DNA from: a bacterium
GTDB taxonomy: Bacteria; Planctomycetota; Planctomycetia; Pirellulales; Pirellulaceae
Assembly (NCBI GenBank): GCA_016124445.1
Contig: WGNR01000010.1
Location: 186,001 to 250,000, forward strand
Direction: 5' to 3'
Length of the DNA: 64,000 bases
Both the position numbers and the translations under genes were made by a program. The notes beneath the pieces are model-generated. The model searched no databases. It was not told where the DNA came from and saw only the letters and a program-made list of their open reading frames with translations. This document shows, one piece after another, positions 8,781 through 18,031 of the stretch. Within the stretch, counting starts at the first letter, position 1, and the number at the start of each line of letters is the position of its first letter.

Positions 8781-10208
8781 CTAGCCGATCCCCAGGACCT
8801 TCAGTTCGGCCCGACCTTCGTTCATGTCGACTCGCTCGGGACGTCCTTTGTGGCGGTAGATCAGCTTCGTGTGATCGATCCCCAGAACGCGTAGAATCGT
8901 CGCATGAAGGTCGTGGACGTGCAGCGGGTTCTCGATCGCCTTGAGGCCCAGATCGTCCGTAGCACCGATCGTACGGCCTCCTGGGACCGCTCCACCGGCC
9001 ATCCACATGGTGAACCCAGTCGGGTTGTGATCGCGGCCGGTTCCTTTTTCCGACATCGGGGTCCGGCCGAATTCTCCGCCCCAGATCACCAGCGTTTCAT
9101 CCCACAGACCGCGACGCTTCAAATCTTTCAGCAGGCCGGCGATTGGCTTGTCGACCTCTTTGCAGAGCTTGCCGTGGTTTCCTTCGATGTTGCTGTGCGC
9201 GTCCCAGCCGCTGCCGGCACCGCTGTAGAGCTGCACGAAGCGAACACCATTCTCGACCAGCCGGCGAGCCAGCAGGCAGTTGCTGCCGAAGGTGTTGGTC
9301 TCTTTCTGGTCGATTCCATACAGGGCCTTCGTTTCTTCGCTCTCGCTGGCCAGGTCGACGATCCCAGGGGCTTCCGATTGCATGCGGAAGGCCAACTCGT
9401 ACGACTTGATGCGTGCTTCGAGCTCGGAATAGTCTTCCCGCTCTTGAGCGTGCCGCCGGTCGATCTGGTTTAACAGGTCCAGCTTGGCCTTCTGCCGCTG
9501 GCCAGCGATCTGGCTGGGCGGGTTGAGGTTTAGAATCGGGTCGCTGCCAGACTTGAATTGGACCCCTTGGTAAACGGCCGGCATGAAGCCAGAGCCCCAG
9601 TTGCGCGAACCGTTGACCACCTGTCGGCTGCTGTCGGTCAGCACTACAAACGCCGGCATGTCCTGGTTCTCGGTTCCCAGGCCGTAAGTCGCCCAGGCAC
9701 CCAGCGATGGCCGGCCGCCGATTACGTGGCCGGTATTCATCTGGCAAACGCCTGAGGAATGATTGATCCCGTCCGAAATGCACGAACGGATCACGCACAG
9801 GTCGTCGGCACAAGTCGCGATGTTCGGAAACCAGTCCGAAACCCACAGGCCGCTCTCGCCATGTTGTTGCCACTTTCGCGGACATTTCAGCAGCGGGGCA
9901 TCGTTCTCGCCCATCGCCAGGATGACCTTGCCGAAACTATCGGGAATCTTCTGGCCGGCCAGTTTGTTGAGCAGCGGTTTGGGATCGAACAAGTCGATGT
10001 GGCTCGGGCCACCTTCCATGAACAGGAAGATTACGTTCTTGGCCTTGGCTGGGAACTGCGTTGCCTTGGGAGCCCGAGGATCGACCGGAGCCGCCGATGC
10101 ATCACCACCTAGCAATGCTGCCAGGGCCATGGCACCGAATCCTCCGCCAGACTTGGCGAGAAATTCGCGCCGCGAGGTCGGAACTTCGATGTGCGGTTGA
10201 TTGTTCAT
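8781..10208 (-). CDS. DUF1501 family protein, Tat-type leader
   Basis: A 475-residue member of DUF1501, a family abundant in planctomycetes with an alkaline-phosphatase/sulfatase-like fold and unknown reaction. It starts with a twin-arginine leader (SRREFLAKSGGGFGAMALAALLGG), so it is probably exported folded. Conserved family blocks are visible: NVIFLFMEGGPSHIDLFDPK near residue 60, HSSGVCQMNTGH, RRLVENGVRFVQLYSG, GWDAHSNIEGNH, and WGGEFGRTPMSEKGTGRDHN, whose Asp/His residues are likely metal ligands. No C-x-P-x-R formylglycine motif is present, so it is not a sulfatase. It is the last gene of the operon, 48 bp after the PSD1 cytochrome, the usual partner of DUF1501. Confidence 0.9.
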   Translation of the reverse strand: MNNQPHIEVPTSRREFLAKSGGGFGAMALAALLGGDASAAPVDPRAPKATQFPAKAKNVIFLFMEGGPSHIDLFDPKPLLNKLAGQKIPDSFGKVILAMGENDAPLLKCPRKWQQHGESGLWVSDWFPNIATCADDLCVIRSCISDGINHSSGVCQMNTGHVIGGRPSLGAWATYGLGTENQDMPAFVVLTDSSRQVVNGSRNWGSGFMPAVYQGVQFKSGSDPILNLNPPSQIAGQRQKAKLDLLNQIDRRHAQEREDYSELEARIKSYELAFRMQSEAPGIVDLASESEETKALYGIDQKETNTFGSNCLLARRLVENGVRFVQLYSGAGSGWDAHSNIEGNHGKLCKEVDKPIAGLLKDLKRRGLWDETLVIWGGEFGRTPMSEKGTGRDHNPTGFTMWMAGGAVPGGRTIGATDDLGLKAIENPLHVHDLHATILRVLGIDHTKLIYRHKGRPERVDMNEGRAELKVLGIG

Positions 10209-10256
10209 CGGTACGGCTCCCTTCGGAGTTATTTCAGGCAGGCAATCAGGGGATGA

Positions 10257-13200
10257 TTAATCGACGAATTGGAATTCGCTGGAATTCAATAGGACATGGC
10301 AGAAGTCGCTCAGTCCGATCAGTTCCGGGCTCATATTGCCGCGGCCGGTTTGGCTGGAGAGTTCCAATTCGAGCTTGGGGTCTTCCATATCAGCCAACGG
10401 CCCGTTGGGGTTTGAGCGAACAAATCGCCACAGTCCGACCGTTTCGTCGGTCACCAGGTTATTGGGCGTGTTGATCATGATCTCCGACTCGTCGGCCAAC
10501 AGACCTTTGCTGAGTCGAATCTCGTCGATCAGACCGTCCCAGTTGTGGGTACTTTGGGAATCGCGGCCGCCGATGCAGAAACGAAGCGAGTCACTTCCAC
10601 AGCCGCCGACGATCGAGTGCTTGACGACGACCGTTTCCAGTTCCGATTCATCGTAAGACATGTCGCGGGCATAGAAGGTCGCCGTGCCGGCATCAAAATC
10701 AACCGAGGCCGCCACATAGTACGGCTTGTCGGAAGGAATGCGGATGTTGGACGGGACGACTTCGTATTTGACCTGGCCGCTTTTGGTTTTGCCGATCAAC
10801 TGTAGGATCAGGTTTCGCGGCCTGTAGGCCGACCTTTCGCTGGTCACGCCGAAGTTCCAGCCGGGGGTCGATTGCGAGCCGTTCCAATGCGATGCGATCG
10901 TTCGGACCGAGGCGTCCTTGAACAACGACCGATTGAAGACAATCGCTTCGATCGAGAAGTTGTCCGACGGAAGCTGGCTGGTGCCTGGCAAGGTCAACGT
11001 TTGATTTGGTGTTTCGTCGCTGATGTTGAATGCGGTTTGCCAGCGATGCATCTGGGCTTCGTCGAGCAGGGCCGTCGAAGGGATGCCATCCGCTTTGGCT
11101 CGGTTCAGTTCTCGGTTGTAGGCGATCTGCTGTTCAATGAATTCGACGCCTGCTTGAAGCTCTGCTGGCTGCGGCGTGCGTCCGAAACAATCTTGGAAGC
11201 TTTCGCGAACGATCGCTTCCAAATCGTTACCATGTTCGCGGCTGAGCCGTTTAGCCATTGCTTCGGCCCGTTTCAGCGACCAGTCGCCATTGATCATCAA
11301 TAGTGACTGGGTGGCGGTAGTGGTTGTGTTGCGCTGAGCCACGCTGGAAAAACCATTGGGCGAATCGAAGCTATCCAACAGCGGATCAGGCGAATTACGC
11401 ATCTTCTTGGTGAAGACCGTGCGAACCGTGCTGTTACTCGACGAGGCGGGGCCTTCGGTTTTGTCGGTGAATTCGCCGCTGACAATCAACATGGCGTCGC
11501 GGATCTGCTCCGCTTCCAGCCGATGGGCCGGATAACGCCACAACAGTCGATTGTTCGGGTCCGTTAGCTTGGCTTCTTTCGGCGGGGTGATTCGGGAGGA
11601 TTGCTGATAGGTGGCCGACAGAAGGATTTCGCGATGCAGTGGTTTGAGCTTCCAATCGTTTTCGATGAACCGATTGGTCAGCCAATCCAATAGCTCAGGA
11701 TGCGTGGGGGGCTCGCCGAGGCGACCGAAGTCGCTGGAGTTGGCCGACAGCCCCACGCCGAAGTGATACTGCCAGACACGATTGACGATCACACGCGGTG
11801 AGAGTGGGTTATCGTCACGGGAAAGCCAATTGGCCAGCGCCGCGCGGCGTCCGCTGCTTTCATGATTGGCAATCGAACCGGGATCGACCTCCGCGGCGCC
11901 AGGTTCAAGGATCGTCAGGAAGCCAGGGTGAATCTCACGCTTGGTTCGCTCGTCAGGAATCGTTGTCGGAGAGACCAAGCCATGTGCATCGCCAGCCACG
12001 TCGGCCAGCGGAGGTGAGCTTGGCTTTTTGCTCAGAAGGTCCTGACGTTTTTTAAGTAGATCTTCCCATGTTTGTTTTTGATCTTTGGGAATGAAGTTTT
12101 TCAGCCGATCGTACTCGAACTGCACCTGATCCTGGACCAGGTAATAAACCTGGTTTTCGTAGGTTGTTCGTTCGTCGGCCGGCTTCCAGTACATGGCCTG
12201 GACTTCTTCGGGGAACATCCCGACTGCCTTCTTTTGAGCCTTCTCACGCGGCTTGGCTTCAATCTCTTCGATCTGATCGAGAAGATCTTTGTGCTTCTTC
12301 TCCCAGGCAGCCAGCTTTTCTTCGTACTGCTTCTGTTCTTCGGCCGAGGCCAGCGAGACTTTATCTTTCCAAACCATCGGTTTGAAGAAGGCCTGCAGGC
12401 GGTAGTAGTCGTCGCGGAGGATCGGATCGAATTTGTGATTGTGGCAATGGGCACAAGCGATCCCCATACCCAGGAAAACGTCGCCGACCGTATCGGTCAA
12501 CTCGTCGAGGATTAGAACCTCTTGCCCTTCGGCGTCGCGATTGTTGTATTCGTAGACGCCAGCGCGAAGGAAGTAAGTGGCTACCAGCGAATCGGGATCG
12601 TTCGGTGCGATTTCATCGCCGGCCAGTTGTTCCGATAGGAACTGATTGTACGGCTTATCTTCGTTCAGGCTACGAACGACGTAGTCGCGGTAACGCCATG
12701 CCAGCGGTCGGTATCCGTCGGCCCGATAGCCGTCCGAGTCGGCATAACGAACCAAGTCGAGCCAATGGGTTGCCCAACGCTGGCCATAGCGAGGATCGGC
12801 CAGGACGCGATCGACCAACTGCTCGTAGGCGTTTGGGCTGGTGTCGCTGACGAACGCATCGACTTCTTCCGCCGTGGGTGGAATGCCGAGCATATCGAAG
12901 TAGACACGACGAATCAGTTCCCGCTTAGTTGCCGGTTGGGACGCGGTCAGCTTGTGTTCTTTCAGCTTGGCGATAACAAAGTTGTCGATCGAGTTTTCAA
13001 CCAGGTCAGCTTTGCCGACCTGCGGGACCTTGGGATGCGACAACGGTTGAAAGGCCCACCAGGCGAGGTCCTCTTTGGTGAACGGACCATCTTCTTCACG
13101 GAGGTTACCTTCATTTTCAGGCCAATAGGCTCCTTGACGAACCCAAGTTTCCAGGATGGCGATTTGGTCGTCGGCCAGCGGTGCCTTGGGAGGCATCTCG

Positions 13201-13478
13201 TAGCCCTCGTATTTGACGGCCGAAATCAATTCACTTTCTTCCGGCTTGCCCGGTACGACGATCGGCCCTTCGCTGCCACCTTTGAAAAAGTGCTGCCGGC
13301 GATCCATTCGCAGGTCTGACTTCTGTTCTTTGGCGCCGTGACAGCTGAAGCAGTTTTCCGCCAGGAGAGGCCGGACCTTCGTTTCAAAGAAGTGGGCGTC
13401 CTCTTTTTCGCTGGCATTGACGACAACCGTCATCAACAGCAAGGCAAACAGAGATGCGACATGTTGAAAACGTGGCAT
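10257..13478 (-). CDS. PSCyt1-PSCyt2-PSD1 cytochrome protein with LamG-like domain
   Basis: A 1073-residue exported protein of the planctomycete cytochrome group. After a signal peptide (1-22) comes PSCyt1 with the haem c motif C43-FS-C46-H47, ending in the block YEMPPKAPLADDQIAILETWV. PSCyt2 (DUF1549) covers about 150-350 and carries a second CxxCH (C342-AH-C345-H346). A linker rich in Lys/Glu follows, then PSD1 (DUF1553, RVIVNRVWQYHFGVGL onward, about 545-800). The last 250 residues form a LamG/concanavalin-like domain (FSIEAIVFNRSLF, LIDEIRLSKGLL). Haem suggests electron transfer and LamG suggests glycan binding; the substrate is unknown. It starts 3 bp after the FecR-like gene and is followed by its DUF1501 partner. 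Confidence 0.9.
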   Translation of the reverse strand: MPRFQHVASLFALLLMTVVVNASEKEDAHFFETKVRPLLAENCFSCHGAKEQKSDLRMDRRQHFFKGGSEGPIVVPGKPEESELISAVKYEGYEMPPKAPLADDQIAILETWVRQGAYWPENEGNLREEDGPFTKEDLAWWAFQPLSHPKVPQVGKADLVENSIDNFVIAKLKEHKLTASQPATKRELIRRVYFDMLGIPPTAEEVDAFVSDTSPNAYEQLVDRVLADPRYGQRWATHWLDLVRYADSDGYRADGYRPLAWRYRDYVVRSLNEDKPYNQFLSEQLAGDEIAPNDPDSLVATYFLRAGVYEYNNRDAEGQEVLILDELTDTVGDVFLGMGIACAHCHNHKFDPILRDDYYRLQAFFKPMVWKDKVSLASAEEQKQYEEKLAAWEKKHKDLLDQIEEIEAKPREKAQKKAVGMFPEEVQAMYWKPADERTTYENQVYYLVQDQVQFEYDRLKNFIPKDQKQTWEDLLKKRQDLLSKKPSSPPLADVAGDAHGLVSPTTIPDERTKREIHPGFLTILEPGAAEVDPGSIANHESSGRRAALANWLSRDDNPLSPRVIVNRVWQYHFGVGLSANSSDFGRLGEPPTHPELLDWLTNRFIENDWKLKPLHREILLSATYQQSSRITPPKEAKLTDPNNRLLWRYPAHRLEAEQIRDAMLIVSGEFTDKTEGPASSSNSTVRTVFTKKMRNSPDPLLDSFDSPNGFSSVAQRNTTTTATQSLLMINGDWSLKRAEAMAKRLSREHGNDLEAIVRESFQDCFGRTPQPAELQAGVEFIEQQIAYNRELNRAKADGIPSTALLDEAQMHRWQTAFNISDETPNQTLTLPGTSQLPSDNFSIEAIVFNRSLFKDASVRTIASHWNGSQSTPGWNFGVTSERSAYRPRNLILQLIGKTKSGQVKYEVVPSNIRIPSDKPYYVAASVDFDAGTATFYARDMSYDESELETVVVKHSIVGGCGSDSLRFCIGGRDSQSTHNWDGLIDEIRLSKGLLADESEIMINTPNNLVTDETVGLWRFVRSNPNGPLADMEDPKLELELSSQTGRGNMSPELIGLSDFCHVLLNSSEFQFVD

Positions 13479-13481
13479 GAT

Positions 13482-15215
13482 CTATTCAGGGTCTGAGGTA
13501 GGCTGGTTGGTTGCGGGGGCAGGGCGAGGCGAAGGGAATCCGCCAATGAAGACAGGATCGATCAGATTCTCGTCGTCCATGGCATCTTGGAAAAACAACT
13601 CACGAACCTCGGCACCTTCCGGGTAGCCAAGATCGCTCAAGTCGATACCTGCCGCGATGACTTTCGCTGGCACCGCGTGCGGGATCCCTCCGTTGTGGTT
13701 GGCGTGGCAAAGTTCTTCGACACTCCGAATGCTGCGGTCGAAGCCATACAGTCGGAAGTCACTCAGGGCATGGGCACCACGATCGGCCAGCGAGATGTCA
13801 TAGTTCCACACTGTGTGGCTCTTCAACCCTGGCTCGAAATGAAGCGGCGAAACATGGAAAGGATCGCCAGCTTCCGGGTGATGCACCACGTGTAGATCAA
13901 AGAAAACGATATCGGGTCCAGGCCCATTGATCACCGGCTGATGGAATCGAATCGCCATCCCTTGCGTGCGGGCATCGAGATCTTCGCTCGTAATGTCCGG
14001 GTCAGAATCGAGCGGGGTTTCCTGCCCGCCTGGGTTCAGAAGGCCGGTCAACAGGGACTGGTCGCGATCCAGGTAGCCAACGCGCCGCCGGGAGTCGTCT
14101 CCCTGCTTGGGATCGATACTCATGATCGGCGTGGTGATGTTGTTGATGTTCTTTCCGACTTTGAAATGCAGCACATCGAAGCCGATCAACTGATCGACAT
14201 CGTACGTGTAAGGAAGGCCGCCTCGCTGGGCGGTAACAGAAAGCAGTTGATCCGGGTTCGGATCTTTTTTCGCGGTCGCTTTGAACGAGATGATTCGGTC
14301 AGGCAGCGTCGATTGATAGGTTCGGCCAAAGTCAGCTCGATCGTCCGAAGCGATCTGGCCCAACGAATTAATCACCCGTCCTTGGCCCGCTTCCAATCGC
14401 AGGCCGTTGCTGATGCCGCTTTCGGAGGTTTCCCGCGGAAAGACTTCTGCGGCACCTTCGATCACTTCCACATCAGCTTCGCCAGATTCGTTGACCTCAA
14501 TCGAGAAGCGGGTTCCCTTGTCGACCACTTCCGCTTGTGGCGTCAGGACTCGAAAGCCTTCCGCCCCATCCGGTGCGTAGATCGAGCAGGTTCCAACTTT
14601 AAGCAGCACTTGCTCTGCCGATTGAATCGAAAAGACGGCCGGAGCCTGGACGATCATCTCGGCGCCGGTGCGGCTTTTGAGTTGGATGCTCCCTTCGACC
14701 AGGGCGTAATCATGATCGACTTGCAGGCAGTCGCCAGGTGCGAAAACTTGCGGCTCGTCAAAGAAGCGGCTGCGAGCCATCTGCACGATCCGCATTTCGG
14801 GATCGGAGTCTTCAGGGCAGGTCGTTGGCGAGGTGTCGTGCGATTGCTTGGCTTGATCGACGGTGCCCTTGTTGAGGCCCCAAATTGCCAGCGGAACGGC
14901 GATCACCGCAGCGAGTGTCAACGCGATCAGCGGCCAGACGCCGACACTTGATCTCTTTCGCGTGGGATCGGTAGCCAGGGTGCCTGCATGGATGGGGCGT
15001 TTCTCGGACGAGGCCTCGTTCCTTTCAGTCGCGATCTTTTCCAGGCCGTACTCGAGATCAAGCAGCAGGAAGTACTGCGATCGAGCCGCCGGGTCGGACT
15101 GCAGCATCTGCTCCAGTTCCGCGTGCTCTTCAGGCGAAAGTTCGTCGTGAACGATCTGATGAACCAGATCGACCAGGCTTTGGTTGAATTCGGGTTGGCT
15201 AAAGTCGTTTTTCAT
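13482..15215 (-). CDS. FecR-like transmembrane protein (putative anti-sigma factor)
   Basis: A 577-residue single-pass membrane protein. The cytoplasmic N-terminus (1-90) is rich in Leu/Glu (LSPEEHAELEQMLQSDPAA), as in planctomycete FecR/anti-sigma proteins, with a TM helix near 93-113. A FecR-type domain (about 155-260) is seen in FAPGDCLQVDHDYALVEGSI and DKGTRFSIEV...EVIEGAAEVFP. The C-terminal 300 residues are not assigned and may bind a ligand. ATG 15215 overlaps the sigma factor stop codon (ATGA), so translation is probably coupled. By family precedent it would hold the sigma factor and sense an extracellular signal. It starts the exported part of the operon and precedes the PSD1 cytochrome by 3 bp. 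Confidence 0.85.
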   Translation of the reverse strand: MKNDFSQPEFNQSLVDLVHQIVHDELSPEEHAELEQMLQSDPAARSQYFLLLDLEYGLEKIATERNEASSEKRPIHAGTLATDPTRKRSSVGVWPLIALTLAAVIAVPLAIWGLNKGTVDQAKQSHDTSPTTCPEDSDPEMRIVQMARSRFFDEPQVFAPGDCLQVDHDYALVEGSIQLKSRTGAEMIVQAPAVFSIQSAEQVLLKVGTCSIYAPDGAEGFRVLTPQAEVVDKGTRFSIEVNESGEADVEVIEGAAEVFPRETSESGISNGLRLEAGQGRVINSLGQIASDDRADFGRTYQSTLPDRIISFKATAKKDPNPDQLLSVTAQRGGLPYTYDVDQLIGFDVLHFKVGKNINNITTPIMSIDPKQGDDSRRRVGYLDRDQSLLTGLLNPGGQETPLDSDPDITSEDLDARTQGMAIRFHQPVINGPGPDIVFFDLHVVHHPEAGDPFHVSPLHFEPGLKSHTVWNYDISLADRGAHALSDFRLYGFDRSIRSVEELCHANHNGGIPHAVPAKVIAAGIDLSDLGYPEGAEVRELFFQDAMDDENLIDPVFIGGFPSPRPAPATNQPTSDPE

Positions 15216-15781
15216 GCGTCCTCTCCCAGGGTGGCGAGTCGCATCTGGACACATTGAGCCAGCTTGCGGCGAATGGTTGCCAATTGATTGTAAAGCGTTT
15301 GGGCGGAACGTCCCGACGAGGCCGCCAACTGGGCGATGGTCGTGGCGGTGCCGTAGGTCTTCCAAACGAGTTGTTGCTGATGATCGGTCAGCTTCTGCAC
15401 ACACTGACGCAGGGCTGAGATCCGTAGCGATGACTGGGAAACATCCTCGCTACGATGCTCGGCCAGCAGATCCAGGAGCGTTTCGTTGAACTGCAAGCGG
15501 TCGCGCTGTGCCGTCCGGAGAAAGTTCTTCACCTCGTAAAATGCAACGCCGCAGGCCCAGGAAAAGAAGTCACGCTCTTGATCGAAGGTGTCGAATTTTT
15601 TCCACAGCAGGATGCTGCATCGCTGAAATACGTCGTCGGCATCCGCGTGATGGGGAAGCAGCGAATAAATGTACGCATGCAATCGATCGCAATCGGCCGA
15701 GAAATACGCCAGGAAATCGGCATAACGCGATTCGAGTGCGTCGTCTTCAGCGCGGGGACGATTAGGTGCTTCGTGCGACAT
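15212..15781 (-). CDS. ECF RNA polymerase sigma factor
   Basis: A 189-residue extracytoplasmic-function sigma factor. Region 2 covers about 20-85: ADADDVFQRCSILLWKKF for the core-binding and -10 parts, and FFSWACGVAFYEVKNFLR. Region 4 covers about 125-180, with the helix-turn-helix TTIAQLAASSGRSAQTLYNQLATIRRKL. It lacks regions 1 and 3, as expected. It is of the planctomycete/verrucomicrobial type usually placed before FecR-like and cytochrome genes. Its stop overlaps the start of the FecR-like gene by 4 nt. It probably activates this operon and other unlinked targets. Confidence 0.93.
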   Translation of the reverse strand: MSHEAPNRPRAEDDALESRYADFLAYFSADCDRLHAYIYSLLPHHADADDVFQRCSILLWKKFDTFDQERDFFSWACGVAFYEVKNFLRTAQRDRLQFNETLLDLLAEHRSEDVSQSSLRISALRQCVQKLTDHQQQLVWKTYGTATTIAQLAASSGRSAQTLYNQLATIRRKLAQCVQMRLATLGEDA

Positions 15782-15942
15782 GTTCTGGCGGATTTCGATG
15801 ATCGGCCCAACATGGCTCGAAGGAGCCAGAATGGCTCCACCGAACCAGCATGGCTCAGGAGAAACGGTAGGGGATCCGTGACTACTGGTATTTTAATTTG
15901 CTCGCAGAGGCCGTTTCCGACGGGCAAGCAATTGTTACCTGA

Positions 15943-15982
15943 AAAAGCGGGCAGCCCGGCGCCTTGCCGCGCCGGCTGCCCG
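15943..15982 (-). terminator. GC-rich intrinsic terminator
   Basis: On the minus strand a GC-rich stem (CGGGCAGCCGGC pairing with GCCGGGCTGCCCG, one bulged base) is followed directly by CTTTTTC. It would protect the ECF sigma operon from read-through of the upstream sulfatase gene. Confidence 0.6.
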
Positions 15983-16082
15983 ATGGAAGCCGTTAACGGG
16001 CCTCCAGCCGCGCTACGAATCGTTCTCCCCCGAACGCAAGTAAACTTAAGCTCGGACGTTCCGTAACACGAAACCATCGAGA

Positions 16083-16112
16083 AAACCGGCCGTAGGGGAC
16101 CACGGTCGGTTT
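16083..16112 (-). terminator. Possible terminator after sulfatase gene
   Basis: An 11-bp stem with one G-T pair (AAACCGGCCGT / ACGGTCGGTTT) and an 8-nt loop. On the minus strand it ends in GGTTTTCTC, a modest U-tract, about 160 bp after the sulfatase stop codon. Confidence 0.45.
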
Positions 16113-16272
16113 CATCGAATGATGTCATTGGATCGAGAAGTAGAACTCCTCTACCAAGTTTCGTACGCCCGATTCCAGGTTTACTAGGAATAAATCGAGA
16201 ACGGTCAAAAAAGCTTTGCGTCGCGAATTTGAACGCAAGGCAGGCGAATTCCTTGGATAGCCGGGCGAATTG

Positions 16273-17790
16273 TTACTTCCCGGCCGATTTTCGCGACTTG
16301 CGAATGTAGGAACTATACTCCCAGCGGTTGGCCCAATCATCCAGATAGGGCTCGTAACGGGGGTCTTCTGCCCAGAAATGAGAGACCGGGTCAGGCTCGG
16401 CTAATTTCCCTTCTGCGTAGTCCTTGCCGGCAAAGCTGGCATCGGCGGCCTTGTTCCAGGCCAGAAACGCGGCTTTCATTTCGGCAAACTTCTCTGGCCG
16501 CTCCATGGCCAAATCGTGTTCTTCCTTGAGATCGGACTTCAAATTGTAGAGTTCAAAGCCTTGTTTCTTCCCGGCTCCGGACACGACCAGTTTCCAGTCG
16601 TTATCGACCATGGCGGCTTGGCTATGGAAACGAAACGGGATCGGTTGGTCTCGAGTTTTGATTTCCGCCGTCAAAAGTGGCTTCAGGCTGACTCCATCAA
16701 GCGGCTGGACCATGACGCTTTTGGGTAAGCCGAGAAGATCGACTACCGTTGGGAACAAGTCCATCGTGCAGGCCGGATAGTTGGTGATCCGCGGCTCGAT
16801 ATGCGAAGGCCACTCGATAATCGCCGGAACTCGCAGTCCTCCTTCGTAGACATTGCCTTTGTGTCCCCGCAGCCCGCCAACCGTTTCAGGAGTAATCTTC
16901 GGCAGTCCGCCGTTGTCGCTGCAAAAGACAAATAGCGTATTGTCGGCGATGCCCATTTCGCGGAGGGCCGACCGTAGCGTTCCGATGCTGCGGTCCATGG
17001 CGACTAGTTCGCCATAGTGATTGGCCGATTGATCGTCCAAGTCCTTGAAGTGGGCACGATCGCCATCCAAGGCTTTGAAGGGGCTATGTGGCGTGCCATA
17101 CCAGACGACGGCGAACATCGGCTTGTCGCCATCCTTGTGCCGTTTGAGGAAATCGATCGCTTCGGCGATGACAACTTCGGACGAGTCGCCATGCATTTGC
17201 TCGAACTTGCCACCCCGGCTCATGAGCGGATCGACGTCAAAGAAGTTGGTCACCGAAAGCCATTCGTCGAAACCGAAGTGACCTGGGCTGTAGGCATCTT
17301 CTTTCAAAATGGGAACGCCGGCTCCACGAAGGGCATCGAGGTGCCACTTGCCGAAGTGACCGGTGACGTAGCCCGCTTGTTTGAGTGCCTGGGCAATCGT
17401 CTTTTCCTGATGACGCAAAGCATAGCCGTGCGAAATAACGCCGCAACGATCAGGCGAGCGGCCGGTCAAAACGCTCGCCCGGGTCGGAGAGCAAACACAG
17501 CAACCGGCATAGAACTGCTCGAAGCGCAAGCCATGCTGGGCCATGTCGTTGAGATTGGGCGTCTTGAGGACCGGATGATTGCGGTAGCTCGTTTCCCCCC
17601 AGCCCATGTCATCGGCCATGACAAAGATGATATTTGGCTTTTCCTGAGGCGCGGCTTGGGCCGAGGCAACGCATGTCCATTGGAAACCAATAACCACGAG
17701 GCCAAGGATGGCAGCGGCGATTGGCCGGGGAACGGATCGATTCGGGAACGGGTAACGGCAAACGGTATGCGTTGAGAGAAGCAGATTCAT
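16273..17790 (-). CDS. Secreted sulfatase
   Basis: A 505-residue sulfatase from ATG 17790, chosen because AAGG lies about 8 nt upstream and it begins the export signal (to about residue 50). Metal-binding block: KPNIIFVMADDMGWGE. Formylglycine motif: CSPTR with catalytic Cys100 (CCVCSPTRASVLTG). GKWHLD and the central DNGGLP block with HKGNVYEGGLRVP are all present, so it looks active. It carries a basic C-terminus (YIRKSRKSAGK). It stands alone, divergent from the P-type ATPase gene. It shares only the family core with the three tandem sulfatases at 19.9-24.9 kb. The substrate is unknown. Confidence 0.95.
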   Translation of the reverse strand: MNLLLSTHTVCRYPFPNRSVPRPIAAAILGLVVIGFQWTCVASAQAAPQEKPNIIFVMADDMGWGETSYRNHPVLKTPNLNDMAQHGLRFEQFYAGCCVCSPTRASVLTGRSPDRCGVISHGYALRHQEKTIAQALKQAGYVTGHFGKWHLDALRGAGVPILKEDAYSPGHFGFDEWLSVTNFFDVDPLMSRGGKFEQMHGDSSEVVIAEAIDFLKRHKDGDKPMFAVVWYGTPHSPFKALDGDRAHFKDLDDQSANHYGELVAMDRSIGTLRSALREMGIADNTLFVFCSDNGGLPKITPETVGGLRGHKGNVYEGGLRVPAIIEWPSHIEPRITNYPACTMDLFPTVVDLLGLPKSVMVQPLDGVSLKPLLTAEIKTRDQPIPFRFHSQAAMVDNDWKLVVSGAGKKQGFELYNLKSDLKEEHDLAMERPEKFAEMKAAFLAWNKAADASFAGKDYAEGKLAEPDPVSHFWAEDPRYEPYLDDWANRWEYSSYIRKSRKSAGK

Positions 17791-18031
17791 GGCAGACCTT
17801 CTAAGGGTAGCAGCATGCGAGGGAGAGGCGGGATTCAACTCCAACTGCATTCTGATACCTCGACAAGCGAGCGTCAATTCCGAGGAAACCACCCAGACAT
17901 GGCAAGCAAAACGGAACCACTACACGGGGGCCCTCGATTTTCGCCAGCCTGGAGGAATGATAGATTGAAAACCGTATTTTGGCCTGCACGGTGTGGGCAA
18001 GCGTCCGGTGTATGAGAGAGACAGATTGCCC

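Larger units (their letters stand above)
15782..16272. other. Intergenic region with two hairpins
   Basis: About 490 bp between the sulfatase gene and the ECF sigma operon, both on the minus strand. It holds two minus-strand terminator-like hairpins (listed separately) and, downstream of them, the promoter region of the sigma operon. No convincing -35/-10 pair could be chosen. Confidence 0.5.

Noticed and set aside
8463..8894. Plus-strand frame of 143 codons before the DUF1501 gene
   Set aside because: No ribosome-binding site, unusual composition, and overlaps the DUF1501 3' end.
13941..14951. Plus-strand frame of 336 codons opposite the FecR-like gene
   Set aside because: Antisense shadow; the FecR-like gene has the domain pattern and coupling to the sigma factor.
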